A DNA stretch of 46,074 nucleotides from JAAYRQ01 sp035647815 (GCA_035647815.1 DASRMR010000064.1:1-46074), one strand, 5' to 3'; shown: positions 16,738 through 25,115, numbered from the stretch's first letter. The notes: generated by a model not told the origin, from the sequence alone. Numbers and translations: made by a program.

Positions 16738-18978
16738 ATGTCTGAATGGAAAAAGACTAGTTGTGTACTTTGTGCTCAAAATTGCGGTTTGGAAATGATG
16801 ATCGAAGATAATCGCATAGTTAAGGTAAAAGGGGATAAAGATAATCCTCGTAGTCAAGGTTATACTTGTCGCAAAGGACTGAATATTGCGCATTATGCTC
16901 ATAATGCTGATCGACTAAAATACCCACTGAAAAAAGTAGGTGATACTCATGTAAGGATTAGCTGGGAACAGGCTATTAGTGAGATTACGGAAAAACTCAA
17001 GTCCATTAAAGAAGAATATGGTGGGAAATCTTTTGCTTATATGGGTGGGGGTAGTTTAGGTGGTCAAATGGAAATAGGGATAGGACTTAGACTTTTAAGT
17101 CTTTTAGGTTCTCGCTATTATTATTCTTCCTTAGCCCAAGAATTTTCTAATATATTTTGGGTTGATGGGCGTGTAGCTGGAAAACAAAGCTTAGTTTCTT
17201 TACCTGATTCCGATAATGCTGATACTTTAGTAGCGTGGGGTTGGAATGGTTGGATGAGCCATCAGACACCTAGGGCTAGGAATTTAATTAGAGAAATGGC
17301 TAAAAATCCGGATAAAAAGCTTATTGTTATTGATCCCCGTATTTCTGAAACTGCCGAACGTGCAGATATCCATTTAGCTATTAAACCTGGAACAGATACG
17401 ATGTTATTAAAAGCTATTATTAAAATTATTCTCGATAATAGTTGGGATGATAAAGAATACTTAGAAAAACATGTGAATGGTTGGGAAGAAATAGCCTACT
17501 TGTTTGATGATTTTGCTGCTAAAGAGGCGATTGAAACTATTTGCCAATTAAATTATGAAGAAGTAATAGAAGTAGCGCGCTTAATAGCCCTGACCAAATC
17601 GAATATTCACGAAGATTTAGGAATTTACATGAATAGGAATTCTACTATTAATAGCTACATGCTACATATTTTAAGAGCTATTACAGGCAGATTTTGTGTA
17701 GAAGGGGGTCAAATTTTTCCAACATCTCTATTTCCTATGGGCAGTAATACTGATGAACGCCATCCTAAAACTTGGCGAACTGTGTATAATAATATGTTCC
17801 CTGTTATGGGGAGTTTTCCCCCGGCCATTTTCCCAGAAGAAATATTAAACGACCATCCGGAAAGACTTAGAGCGCTAATAGTCAGTGCGTGTAATCCTTT
17901 GCGTTCATATCCTGATACGCTTGCATATGAAAAAGCTTTTGCTGCTTTAGATTTATCAGTATGTATAGAAGTTGTATATAGTGAAACAGCTAGATTATCT
18001 GATTATGTTTTACCTTCCTTAAGCTATATGGAAGCTTATGATACTACTTGTTTTAGTTTTTCTTATCCTGAATTTTATTTTCAAATGCGCCCACCTGTTT
18101 TAGAGCCTATTAGCTCCGAAGCTAAAGAAGGTGCGGCGATTATGTTAGAAATTATTAAAGCTATGGGATTCTTACCGGAAATACCCGAATATCTTTATAA
18201 GGCAGGGGACAATGGTATAACTTCTTACCTAGGATCTTTTAATAAGTTTTTGGCCGATAATCCCGAACATGCAAGACTTGCACCACTTATTTTAGCTGAA
18301 ACTTTAGGTGAATCGTTAGGTTCGGTTAATCAAGCTTTAATAGTAGGATTACTGCTTAATAGTAATCAAGCCTTTAAAGCTGGGGCAGTATCTTTAGGTT
18401 ATCCTGCAGATTTTAATATGTTTGAAAAAATGTTTACTGATATTTTAAATAATCCTCAAGGCTTAATATTATCTAAATATACGGAAGATAATTTTAGTAT
18501 GTTAGCTACTGAAGACCAGAAAATAAGCTTATATATCGAGGAATTAATTGAACCATTAAAAGCTGCTACTATCGAGCAGGAAAGAATATCTTTAAAGTTA
18601 CCCCAAGATTATCCATTAATTCTACATTCGGGACTACATGATGACAATGTAGCTAACACATTAATACGCAACCCTGAATGGAATAAAAAACGCCGTTTTA
18701 AAACTATGTTAATGCATGAAGATGATGCTAATGAACTAGGGCTTAATGATGGCGATATAGCAAGGATTACTACTAAAGCTTCTGCAGCAGAAATTGAAGT
18801 TGAAATTAGTAAATATGCAGCTAAAGGTTGTGTTTATATTCGCCACGGAGGTGGCCTAATATACGATGGAGAGAAAATAGGGGTTAATGTCAACGAACTA
18901 GTCCTAGCTACTGATAGAGATGAAATGGGTACACCTATGCATAGGCGGATACCTTGTCGGGTAGAAGTCGCCTTCTAA
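16738..18978 (+). CDS. Molybdopterin oxidoreductase, [4Fe-4S]-containing
   Basis: 746 residues of the DMSO-reductase superfamily. Cys9, Cys12, Cys16 and Cys44 (SCVLCAQNC ... TCRKG) bind an N-terminal [4Fe-4S] cluster. The molybdopterin domains follow (VIDPRISETAERADIHLAIKPGTD ~ residue 195-218), and a C-terminal dinucleotide-binding domain starts near 625. At the place of the usual Cys/Sec metal ligand (by rough comparison with formate dehydrogenase, around 130-140) no Cys or UGA is seen, only Ser, Gln and Glu. The substrate is unknown. No signal peptide, so cytoplasmic. ATG 16738 has AAGGTG upstream; an earlier frame start at 16693 lacks such support. Confidence 0.85.
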   Translation: MSEWKKTSCVLCAQNCGLEMMIEDNRIVKVKGDKDNPRSQGYTCRKGLNIAHYAHNADRLKYPLKKVGDTHVRISWEQAISEITEKLKSIKEEYGGKSFAYMGGGSLGGQMEIGIGLRLLSLLGSRYYYSSLAQEFSNIFWVDGRVAGKQSLVSLPDSDNADTLVAWGWNGWMSHQTPRARNLIREMAKNPDKKLIVIDPRISETAERADIHLAIKPGTDTMLLKAIIKIILDNSWDDKEYLEKHVNGWEEIAYLFDDFAAKEAIETICQLNYEEVIEVARLIALTKSNIHEDLGIYMNRNSTINSYMLHILRAITGRFCVEGGQIFPTSLFPMGSNTDERHPKTWRTVYNNMFPVMGSFPPAIFPEEILNDHPERLRALIVSACNPLRSYPDTLAYEKAFAALDLSVCIEVVYSETARLSDYVLPSLSYMEAYDTTCFSFSYPEFYFQMRPPVLEPISSEAKEGAAIMLEIIKAMGFLPEIPEYLYKAGDNGITSYLGSFNKFLADNPEHARLAPLILAETLGESLGSVNQALIVGLLLNSNQAFKAGAVSLGYPADFNMFEKMFTDILNNPQGLILSKYTEDNFSMLATEDQKISLYIEELIEPLKAATIEQERISLKLPQDYPLILHSGLHDDNVANTLIRNPEWNKKRRFKTMLMHEDDANELGLNDGDIARITTKASAAEIEVEISKYAAKGCVYIRHGGGLIYDGEKIGVNVNELVLATDRDEMGTPMHRRIPCRVEVAF

Positions 18979-18999
18979 GAATTACAGAAAGGACAAAAT

Positions 19000-19497
19000 A
19001 TGTTAAGTAGTAGATTTCCAGTAGCAGTTCAAATTTTAATTATTTTGCAATGGTGTTCTGATGATGTGAAAATCACTAGTGAAGTTATTGCTAGTAGTGT
19101 CAATACAAACCCGGTTATAATCCGAAGAATTATGGGGTATTTAAAAAAACATGATTTGATTACAACTGCCTCAAGTGCCGATGGTGCTAAACTATTAAAA
19201 AAAGCAGACCAAATTACATTACTAGATGTTTATAAAGCTGTTGAACTAACCGAAGCAAACAAACTTTTTGCTTTACATGAAAATACTAATCCTTATTGTC
19301 CGATAGGCAGTCGTATTAATGATGTGTTAGAACTTCACTTAGGGGAAGCGAGAAACGCTTTAGAGGTTAAGCTAGATAGCATAACTATACAAGATTTAGT
19401 AAGTGAATTTATACCTTTTGATGATTTTACTTCTTCACCAGAATACAAATCAATTGAACGTTTTTTTCCTAACAGTAATAATATAAATAATAAGTAA
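19000..19497 (+). CDS. Rrf2-family transcriptional regulator
   Basis: 165 residues. The winged helix (~5-65) contains the Rrf2 pattern ASSVNTNPVIIRRIMGYLKKHDLI, followed by ITLLDVYKAVE. The three clustered Cys that hold an Fe-S cluster in IscR or NsrR are absent; only one Cys (NPYCPIG) remains. This resembles the YwnA-like branch without a cluster. It lies 21 bases behind the molybdopterin oxidoreductase, so the two are probably one operon and it may regulate that enzyme (inference). Confidence 0.85.
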   Translation: MLSSRFPVAVQILIILQWCSDDVKITSEVIASSVNTNPVIIRRIMGYLKKHDLITTASSADGAKLLKKADQITLLDVYKAVELTEANKLFALHENTNPYCPIGSRINDVLELHLGEARNALEVKLDSITIQDLVSEFIPFDDFTSSPEYKSIERFFPNSNNINNK

Positions 19498-19507
19498 GGC
19501 TAGGGGG

Positions 19508-19546
19508 GAGGACGGCTAACAATCACATCCATTGCTAGCTATCCTC
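19508..19546 (+). terminator. Long interrupted hairpin after the Rrf2 gene
   Basis: GAGGA pairs with TCCTC and, inside, GCTAACAAT pairs with ATTGCTAGC except for one mismatch, around the loop CACATCC. It lies just behind the rrf2 stop. The following TTATAT is only weakly T-rich, so it is a likely but not classical terminator. Confidence 0.55.
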
Positions 19547-19618
19547 TTATATCCAGTCTATCTTATCCTTATTCCCCGTATATTTATGATATAAATCTAT
19601 GTTATTAGGGGGAGTAAG

Positions 19619-20314
19619 ATGAAACCGATTATAGGTATTACAGGTAATTATAATTATGAGAATGATTATTACTGGTTAAAAAGAGATTATGTTGCTTCGA
19701 TTAATGAGGCGGGGGGAACTGCTATAATACTTCCGCCAGTCGATGATGATCAAGCATTAAACCATTATATTAATTTGTGTAATGGTTTTTTGTTTTCTGG
19801 TGGGGGGGATATGGATCCTTCTTATTGGCAAGAGGAACCAGAATCGGGTTTAGGTGAAATAAATCCTTTGCGAGACAGATTTGAATACAAGTTAATAAAA
19901 AAAATATTAGGCACATCTGTACCTATCCTAGGTATATGTAGAGGTTGTCAGATTTTAAATGTAAGCCTAGGCGGAAGCCTTATCCAAGATCTCGATTCAG
20001 GGTATTCTCATCAACAGAATGCCCCCAGAGATTATACTTTTCATGCTATAATTATTAAGGAAGGTTCAATTTTAGCTAAAATAGTTAAAAAACCTAACAT
20101 CCGGGTTAATAGTTTTCATCACCAAGCTATAAAGAAGTTAGGCCAGGGGTTGAAAGTTAGCGCAGTTGCTCCAGACGGGACGACTGAAGCTATTGAAAGC
20201 CAGGAACATCCTTTTGTAATAGGGGTTCAATGGCATCCAGAATGTTTAACGGATAAATATTCGACTTATCTTTTTAAAGCTTTAATTGAAAACTGTATGC
20301 TAACCTGTAGATAA
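19619..20314 (+). CDS. Class I glutamine amidotransferase-like hydrolase (PuuD-like)
   Basis: 231 residues of the peptidase C26 family. The nucleophile elbow is GICRGCQILNVSLGG (first Cys), and the His-Glu pair is in VQWHPE. The start PIIGITGN is typical of gamma-glutamyl-GABA hydrolases and relatives. It probably hydrolyses gamma-glutamyl bonds in the cytoplasm; the true substrate is unknown. Site GGGGGAG precedes ATG. No polyamine pathway genes are adjacent. Confidence 0.87.
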   Translation: MKPIIGITGNYNYENDYYWLKRDYVASINEAGGTAIILPPVDDDQALNHYINLCNGFLFSGGGDMDPSYWQEEPESGLGEINPLRDRFEYKLIKKILGTSVPILGICRGCQILNVSLGGSLIQDLDSGYSHQQNAPRDYTFHAIIIKEGSILAKIVKKPNIRVNSFHHQAIKKLGQGLKVSAVAPDGTTEAIESQEHPFVIGVQWHPECLTDKYSTYLFKALIENCMLTCR

Positions 20315-20397
20315 TAGGCAGAATATACTAGACGATTTGTTGAACAGTAGTAATTTCTTATTCATAACATGTTGTAGAGGAAGGAGTACTTTTTATT

Positions 20398-21549
20398 ATG
20401 TTTGCCATAAAGGGTGGTAAGATAATTACCATGGCGTCAGCCGGAGTGATAAATGATGGGATTATCTTGGTAGACGGAGAAACTATAAAGGCTGTAGGTC
20501 AAGATGTTACTATCCCTGTTGGTTGTAAAGTTTATGATATGACAGGTAAATATATAGTTCCGGGATTTATTGATACACATACACATATAGGCCTAGATGA
20601 GGAAATATACCGAATTGAAGGTAATGATGTAAATGAAATTGGCAATCCAATAACCCCCTATTTAAGGGCGGTTGATGGAGTTAATCTTTTTGATCCAGCA
20701 TTTACGGATGCACTAAAAGGTGGTGTGACCCGTTCCTTATCGATGCCAGGAAGCGCTAATATTATCGGCGGGCAAGCTGTATTCTTGAAACATTTGGCTG
20801 AAAATGTTAGTGACATGATTTATAAAACAACTTATGGTTTAAAAGCTGCTTTAGGGGAAAATCCTAAGCGAGTGTATGCTCAGGAGAAAAAGGCTCCTCG
20901 CACTCGTATGGCGAATGCCAGTCTGTTAAGAGAAGCTTTATATAAGGCTTCTAAGGTGATAGAAAAAGGCAACGAAGATTCTAATCCAGAAGAAGATTTT
21001 AAACAAGAAGCTATAATTAAGGTTTTGAAAAAACAGATACCCTTACATGTACATGCACATCGTGCAGATGATATTTTAACTGCATTACGTATTAAAGACG
21101 AATTTGATTTCGATCTTATTATTCAGCATGGTACAGAAGCATTTTTAGTTGCAGATGAATTATTAAAAAGAGATGTACCAGTTTTTCTTGGTCCCTTATT
21201 AGTCAATAGAGCGAAAGTAGAAATGAAGGAAGTGTCTTTTAAAAATGCGGCTAGGTTAGCCGAAAAGGGTATTAAATTCAGTATAATTAGTGACCACCCA
21301 GTTATACCGATAGAGCATTTAAGGTTATATGCAGCTTTAGCAGTAAGGGAAGGTTTAGATGAGGAAATAGCTTTGCAAGCTTTAACTACTAATGCGGCTC
21401 AAATACTTAATGTTGATGATGAGCTAGGCTCTATATCTATAGGAAAACGGGCTGATTTGGTTGTTTATGACTATCATCCATTTGAATTTAAAGCAAAGGT
21501 ATTAATGGCCGTTGTCGATGGTGTTATTTGGGGGGATGACCTTGAATAA
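20398..21549 (+). CDS. Metal-dependent amidohydrolase
   Basis: 383 residues of the imidazolonepropionase-like amidohydrolase group. The metal motif is FIDTHTHIG, followed by a Lys in TYGLKAALGEN that may be the carboxylated bridging ligand, His residues in PLHVHAHR and IQHGTEA, and the Asp in ISDHP. The C-terminal IGKRADLVVYD is the usual return of the chain to the small beta domain. It should hydrolyse a cyclic or amide C-N bond in the cytoplasm; substrate unknown. The strong site AGGAAGGAG precedes ATG. Confidence 0.88.
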   Translation: MFAIKGGKIITMASAGVINDGIILVDGETIKAVGQDVTIPVGCKVYDMTGKYIVPGFIDTHTHIGLDEEIYRIEGNDVNEIGNPITPYLRAVDGVNLFDPAFTDALKGGVTRSLSMPGSANIIGGQAVFLKHLAENVSDMIYKTTYGLKAALGENPKRVYAQEKKAPRTRMANASLLREALYKASKVIEKGNEDSNPEEDFKQEAIIKVLKKQIPLHVHAHRADDILTALRIKDEFDFDLIIQHGTEAFLVADELLKRDVPVFLGPLLVNRAKVEMKEVSFKNAARLAEKGIKFSIISDHPVIPIEHLRLYAALAVREGLDEEIALQALTTNAAQILNVDDELGSISIGKRADLVVYDYHPFEFKAKVLMAVVDGVIWGDDLE

Positions 21550-21733
21550 AGGAGATTTATTCACTGTTTATCTAGATGATAAAATAATGACAGTCTGTGT
21601 TTTAGGCTTTTATAATGAGGAATATTCGGGTGAAGAAATGGTTATCTTAGCAGTAGTTAATCAAGAGAATCTCGTCCACCTTCCAATGGATGACCTAGAG
21701 GCCATTTTTCCACAACGTAAATATATGAACTAG
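21542..21733 (+). CDS. Small uncharacterised protein
   Basis: About 63 residues, rich in acidic residues and with a pattern of short beta strands (GDLFTVYLDDKIMTVCVLGFY, EMVILAVVNQENLVHLPMDDLEAIFP, non-contiguous). No known family recognised. TTG 21542 is chosen because GGGGG at 21531-21535 is six bases upstream; the in-frame ATG 21536 touches that site. The start lies inside the end of the amidohydrolase gene, so the two are coupled. Similar small beta proteins often act as regulators of the upstream enzyme, but nothing shows this here. Confidence 0.6.
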   Translation: MNKGDLFTVYLDDKIMTVCVLGFYNEEYSGEEMVILAVVNQENLVHLPMDDLEAIFPQRKYMN

Positions 21734-21736
21734 ACT

Positions 21737-21831
21737 TATGTCACGGGGACGGGGTTATTGACACCATTTTGGTATCAATATGTCACGGGGACGGGGTTAT
21801 TGACACCATTTTGGTATCAATAACCCCGTCC
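21737..21831. repeat. Tandem 42-bp repeat carrying a GGGGACGGGG palindrome
   Basis: A 42-base unit beginning TATGTCACGGGGACGGGG is present twice head to tail (21737-21778, 21779-21820). The second copy continues into TAACCCCGTCC, so 21789-21808 pairs with 21812-21831 with one mismatch to form a stem of about 20 bp. A T-run (CTTTT) follows, so it may also end transcription from the amidohydrolase operon. It shares its core with the elements at 16587 and 37504. Confidence 0.8.
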
Positions 21832-21920
21832 TTTTGCTTCTTCCACTATTTACATCAAGGAATCTTGCTCTTTACTTAGAAGTTAGTAAGAGATAAAACA
21901 AGAAGGTAGAGGTGTAAGAT

Positions 21921-23309
21921 TTGAGGTATAAGATTACAACAATTGTTGCTCTAATGTTATTGTTTGTATTTAGTTTTAGTTTGGTAGTTAGTGCTAGTGT
22001 TAATCCTACGATAAAGATTAACGGGCAAGTTAGAAATTACGATCCTCCTGCCCAGATCAAAGACGACCGGACTATGTTGCCTTTAAGGTATGTTATTGAA
22101 GATGAAGTATTTGGTGGGGAAGTTTTTTGGGATGAGCTACTAAGGAAAGTAGCCCTTAACTGTCAAGGAAAATACATAGAGTTTTTTATTGATAGTAAGA
22201 AAGCTATGGTAGATGGTAAAGCTAAATATTTTGATACTAGCCCATACATAAAGGCAGGACGCACTTATGTTCCTTTGCGTTTTTTATCTGAAAACCTAGG
22301 TGCTAGGGTTAATTGGGATAGTAGTAGCCGAGAAGTTAATATTAATTTTAAACAAGTTCCAGACAAAAAACCGATAAAAAAGCCGGAAATAGAAAAACCG
22401 CAAGTATTTGCATATTATTATTACAAAGCGTTTGATGAGCTAAAGCAAAATGCAGATGTACTTACTGATGTATCTTTTAGATGGTTTGAGACTAATGCTA
22501 CTGGCGCTCTTTACTATGAGTATCAGGATAAATACGATGAGATTTTAAAATTTACTAAAGATAAGGGGATTAATGCATATGCTAGTATAGTGCTGATGGA
22601 TAAAGCAGCATTACACAACTTATTATCTAATCCTCAAAATCGGGCTAGATTAATAGGCAACATCTTAGAAGTAGTAAAAAGAGATAAATATGATGGGGTA
22701 GATATTGATTTTGAGTTTATAGATCCTAAAGATGGTCCTTATTTTACCTTGTTTTTAAAAGAACTTAAAACAGCTTTAGGTCCAGATATACCATTATCTG
22801 TAGCAGTTTTTGCTAGGACTGGTAATGAGAACTGGGCAACACCTTATGAATATCAAAAGATTGGACAAATTGTAGATAAAGTAATTGTTATGGCTTATGA
22901 TTATTCCTACTCTACTAGCCAACCTGGACCAGTTGCCCCCTCGTGGTGGGTAGAACAGGTAGCAGAGTATATGTCTACTAATATTCCTAAAGATAAAGTT
23001 TTCTTAGGTTTACCTACCTATGGATATGATTGGACATTTGGTGGTGGGAAGGCTACGACTGTAACTGCTCCACGATTAAAAAATACTAAACAAAAGTATA
23101 AGCTAACCGAACACTTTGACGATAAAAGTATGAGCCCATATTATACATATTACGATAACTACGGCAATTACCATCAGATATGGATGGAAAATGAAAAAAG
23201 TTTAAATGAAAAACTTAAAATTGCTGATAAATACGGTTTAGGCGGAGTTTCCTTTTGGCGTATAGGTAATGGTTTTAATGATTTATATAATTTACTAGAA
23301 AATAAGTAA
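21921..23309 (+). CDS. Glycosyl hydrolase family 18 enzyme with copper amine oxidase-like N-domain
   Basis: 462 residues. Signal peptide (~1-25), then a copper amine oxidase N-terminal-like domain (~28-145; MLPLRYVIE and YVPLRFLSENLG), a Pro/Lys-rich linker (~148-160) and a GH18 barrel (~162-462). The catalytic motif DGVDIDFEF gives Asp258, Asp261, Asp263 and acid/base Glu265. Clostridial relatives include spore cortex or cell wall enzymes of the SleL/YdhD group; chitinase activity is less likely. TTG 21921 is the start, with AGGTAGAGGTG upstream. It is secreted or wall-bound. Confidence 0.9.
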   Translation: MRYKITTIVALMLLFVFSFSLVVSASVNPTIKINGQVRNYDPPAQIKDDRTMLPLRYVIEDEVFGGEVFWDELLRKVALNCQGKYIEFFIDSKKAMVDGKAKYFDTSPYIKAGRTYVPLRFLSENLGARVNWDSSSREVNINFKQVPDKKPIKKPEIEKPQVFAYYYYKAFDELKQNADVLTDVSFRWFETNATGALYYEYQDKYDEILKFTKDKGINAYASIVLMDKAALHNLLSNPQNRARLIGNILEVVKRDKYDGVDIDFEFIDPKDGPYFTLFLKELKTALGPDIPLSVAVFARTGNENWATPYEYQKIGQIVDKVIVMAYDYSYSTSQPGPVAPSWWVEQVAEYMSTNIPKDKVFLGLPTYGYDWTFGGGKATTVTAPRLKNTKQKYKLTEHFDDKSMSPYYTYYDNYGNYHQIWMENEKSLNEKLKIADKYGLGGVSFWRIGNGFNDLYNLLENK

Positions 23310-23365
23310 TTATAATCTTTTCAATAGGATATAATGTTTAATGTTATATAAATTTAAAAAACTAC

Positions 23366-23394
23366 TTGCTAAAAAACACTTATTACTCCATAAT
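23366..23394 (+). promoter_or_regulatory. Promoter of the HesB-like selenoprotein gene
   Basis: -35 TTGCTA (23366-23371), 17-base spacer, -10 CATAAT (23389-23394), a 5/6 match to TATAAT. Transcription would start near 23401, 48 bases before the ATG. The operator-like repeat overlaps the -10 and start point. Confidence 0.55.
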
Positions 23395-23412
23395 ACCCTT
23401 AGGGGGTATAGT
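23392..23412 (+). promoter_or_regulatory. CsoR-type operator
   Basis: AATACCC-TTA-GGGGGTATAG is nearly the same as the CsoR box I recall from Bacillus subtilis copZA (AATACCCTACGGGGGTATGG). CsoR-family repressors (copper sensor CsoR, persulfide sensor CstR, formaldehyde sensor FrmR) bind such C-rich/G-rich inverted repeats. Its place over the -10 and transcription start suggests repression of the gene at 23449. The sensor and signal are not known. Confidence 0.6.
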
Positions 23413-23448
23413 CATACTCCTGGAAAACTAACTAAAAGAGGTGACAAT

Positions 23449-23772
23449 ATGGAAATAGTTACTATTACTCCAGAATCAGTTGTAGACTTGAAAGCAGTAA
23501 TGGAAAACCAAGCAATTACTCAAGAGACACTCCGTATTAGCGTTAATATGGGTTGAGGTGGAGCTTCCTTTTATTTGGCTCTGGATGAGCCAACCGATGA
23601 TGATTTAGTTCAGGAAATAGAAGGTATAAAGTTTATATTAAGTAAGATGTTACACGATATCTATAAAGGCTTTACTATAGAAACTGTTAAAAGAGAATCA
23701 CAAACTATGTTGAGAATTACACCAAATATTGCAGATGCTGGTGGAGGATGTGCTTCTTGTACATCTTGTTAA
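23449..23772 (+). CDS. HesB-like selenoprotein (UGA read as selenocysteine)
   Basis: One reading frame of 107 codons interrupted only by TGA at 23554-23556 (codon 36). Before it lies TLRISVNMG and after it GGASFYLALDEP, which joins into the HesB/IscA-like pattern RI-x-VNxG-(C/U)-GGxSFxLALDEP; the UGA sits where relatives have Cys. The C-terminus GGGCASCTSC (Cys101, 104, 107) is also typical. ATG 23449 follows AGAGGTG (23437-23443). HesB-like selenoproteins are a known family of anaerobes; they are A-type Fe-S-carrier-like proteins of unproven function. A SECIS-like hairpin follows the UGA. Standard annotation would report two fragments (23341-23556 and 23575-23772). Confidence 0.9.
23577..23591 (+). 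promoter_or_regulatory. SECIS-like hairpin behind the UGA codon
   Basis: GGCTC-TGGAT-GAGCC forms a perfect 5-bp GC-rich stem with a five-base loop. The loop begins 26 bases after the UGA and has G as its second base. This agrees with published rules for bacterial SECIS elements (loop 16-37 bases downstream, a G in the first two loop bases). It would recruit SelB and Sec-tRNA. Confidence 0.75.
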
Positions 23773-23797
23773 TATAATTTTATCTAGATAAAAAAAT

Positions 23798-23835
23798 AAA
23801 CGAGGTCGCTATTATTCATTATAGTGGCCTCGTTT
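23798..23835 (+). terminator. Terminator after the selenoprotein gene
   Basis: AAACGAGGTCGCTA pairs with TAGTGGCCTCGTTT with two mismatches around an AT-rich loop; an A-run precedes it and a T-rich stretch follows. It lies 26 bases past the stop. Confidence 0.8.
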
Positions 23836-23945
23836 GCTATTTAAGAAATGGTATCGGCAATAAGTAAATAAACTAGTTATCTTCTCCCCCTATGTGAAAA
23901 AATGCTAAGTTTAGGCTATAATATATTAGTTAAGGAGGGGAGGAT

Positions 23946-24635
23946 ATGTCGAAAGAACAGCCTAATTTATTTGGTGAAGATAAGCCTGGTACTATAAATG
24001 AATCTGAGGCTAGCTACAAAAGTAGCCAAAAAGAAAAAAAGCCTTATCTCCCTCAGGTAAAATGGGAAGAATCATATAATAGCATTACGGATTATGCTGA
24101 ATTAAAGGACATGGCAAGTCAATGTAGCTTATGTAGGCTTAGGAATACATGTAAACAGGTAGTTTTTGGAGAAGGGGACATTAATAGCCCTTTAATGTTT
24201 ATCGGCGAAGGGCCTGGACAAGATGAGGATGTTAAAGGGAGAGTCTTTGTAGGGAAAGCTGGGCAATTGTTAGATAAGATATTTTTAGGGGCCGAGATAC
24301 CTCGTCAAGATGTATACATAACTAATGTCATTAAATGTCGTCCACCTAGCAATAGGTTGCCTAAACCAGATGAGGTTAAGCTATGTCAAAATTACTTAGA
24401 AGCTGAAATACAAATAATAAGGCCGAAGATAATCGTTTGTTTGGGATCATTAGCTAGCAAGACAGTAATAGATAAAAATGTTCGTATAACTAAAATAAGG
24501 GGTAAATGGTTTACTAGAGGTGATACGAAGATAATAGCTACCTTTCATCCGGCTGCATTGCTTCGCAATGAAGATTATAAAAGGCCTACTTGGGAAGATT
24601 TTAAGCTTATACGAGATGAGTTTAAGAAATTATAA
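23946..24635 (+). CDS. Uracil-DNA glycosylase, family 4 (Fe-S)
   Basis: 229 residues. The first ~45 residues are a hydrophilic extension. Cys60 and Cys63 (SQCSLC), Cys147 and possibly Cys165 are candidate [4Fe-4S] ligands. The active-site motif GEGPGQDED (~87-95) and FHPA (~201) are the two signature motifs of family 4. It removes uracil from DNA as the first step of base-excision repair. Site AAGGAGGGGAGG precedes ATG. It opens the run udg - tsaE - tsaB - rimI - tsaD, a usual clostridial order. Confidence 0.94.
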   Translation: MSKEQPNLFGEDKPGTINESEASYKSSQKEKKPYLPQVKWEESYNSITDYAELKDMASQCSLCRLRNTCKQVVFGEGDINSPLMFIGEGPGQDEDVKGRVFVGKAGQLLDKIFLGAEIPRQDVYITNVIKCRPPSNRLPKPDEVKLCQNYLEAEIQIIRPKIIVCLGSLASKTVIDKNVRITKIRGKWFTRGDTKIIATFHPAALLRNEDYKRPTWEDFKLIRDEFKKL

Positions 24636-24650
24636 CTAGAGGTGACTTTT

Positions 24651-25115
24651 GTGGATGTCATAGTTAAAAATGCTAATAGTATGAAAGATTTAGGTGAAAA
24701 ACTAGGAAAGCATTTAAAATCGCGTGATGTAGTTTACTTAATAGGTGATTTGGGTGTAGGTAAAACTACTATGGTTCAAGGTTTAGTTAGAGGATTTGAT
24801 TATGAGGGGCGGGTAACTAGCCCTACCTTTAATATTATGAATATATACCCGACTAAACCAGAAATTTATCATTATGATTTTTACCGGTTAGAAGGTGAAG
24901 AACTAGATGATCTAGGTTTAGAAGATTATTTAGAACGTGATGGAATTGCGCTTATAGAGTGGGCAGATCTGCAATTACATGTACTACCCGAAGAAGCATT
25001 AGTTATTAAAATAAGTTTAACTGATGATGATTATGATAAGGAACGGGTCGTATCTTTTAAACCAAGAGGGGAAAGGTATATCTCCCTATTAGAGGAGTTG
25101 AGACAAAAGTGCTAA
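24651..25115 (+). CDS. tsaE: tRNA t6A synthesis ATPase TsaE
   Basis: 154 residues. Walker A is GDLGVGKTT; the segment VTSPTFNIMNIY and the motif IYHYDFYRLEG are typical, and IALIEWAD carries the family EW pair. TsaE binds TsaB-TsaD and ATP in forming threonylcarbamoyl-adenosine on tRNA. GTG 24651 is chosen because AGAGGTGA lies seven bases before it; GTG 24642 is an alternative. The end overlaps tsaB by seven bases. Confidence 0.95.
   Translation: MDVIVKNANSMKDLGEKLGKHLKSRDVVYLIGDLGVGKTTMVQGLVRGFDYEGRVTSPTFNIMNIYPTKPEIYHYDFYRLEGEELDDLGLEDYLERDGIALIEWADLQLHVLPEEALVIKISLTDDDYDKERVVSFKPRGERYISLLEELRQKC

Noticed and set aside
23341..23448. Open-frame extension of the selenoprotein upstream of ATG 23449
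   Set aside because: It contains the promoter and operator-like repeat, lacks a ribosome binding site, and homologues start at 23449.
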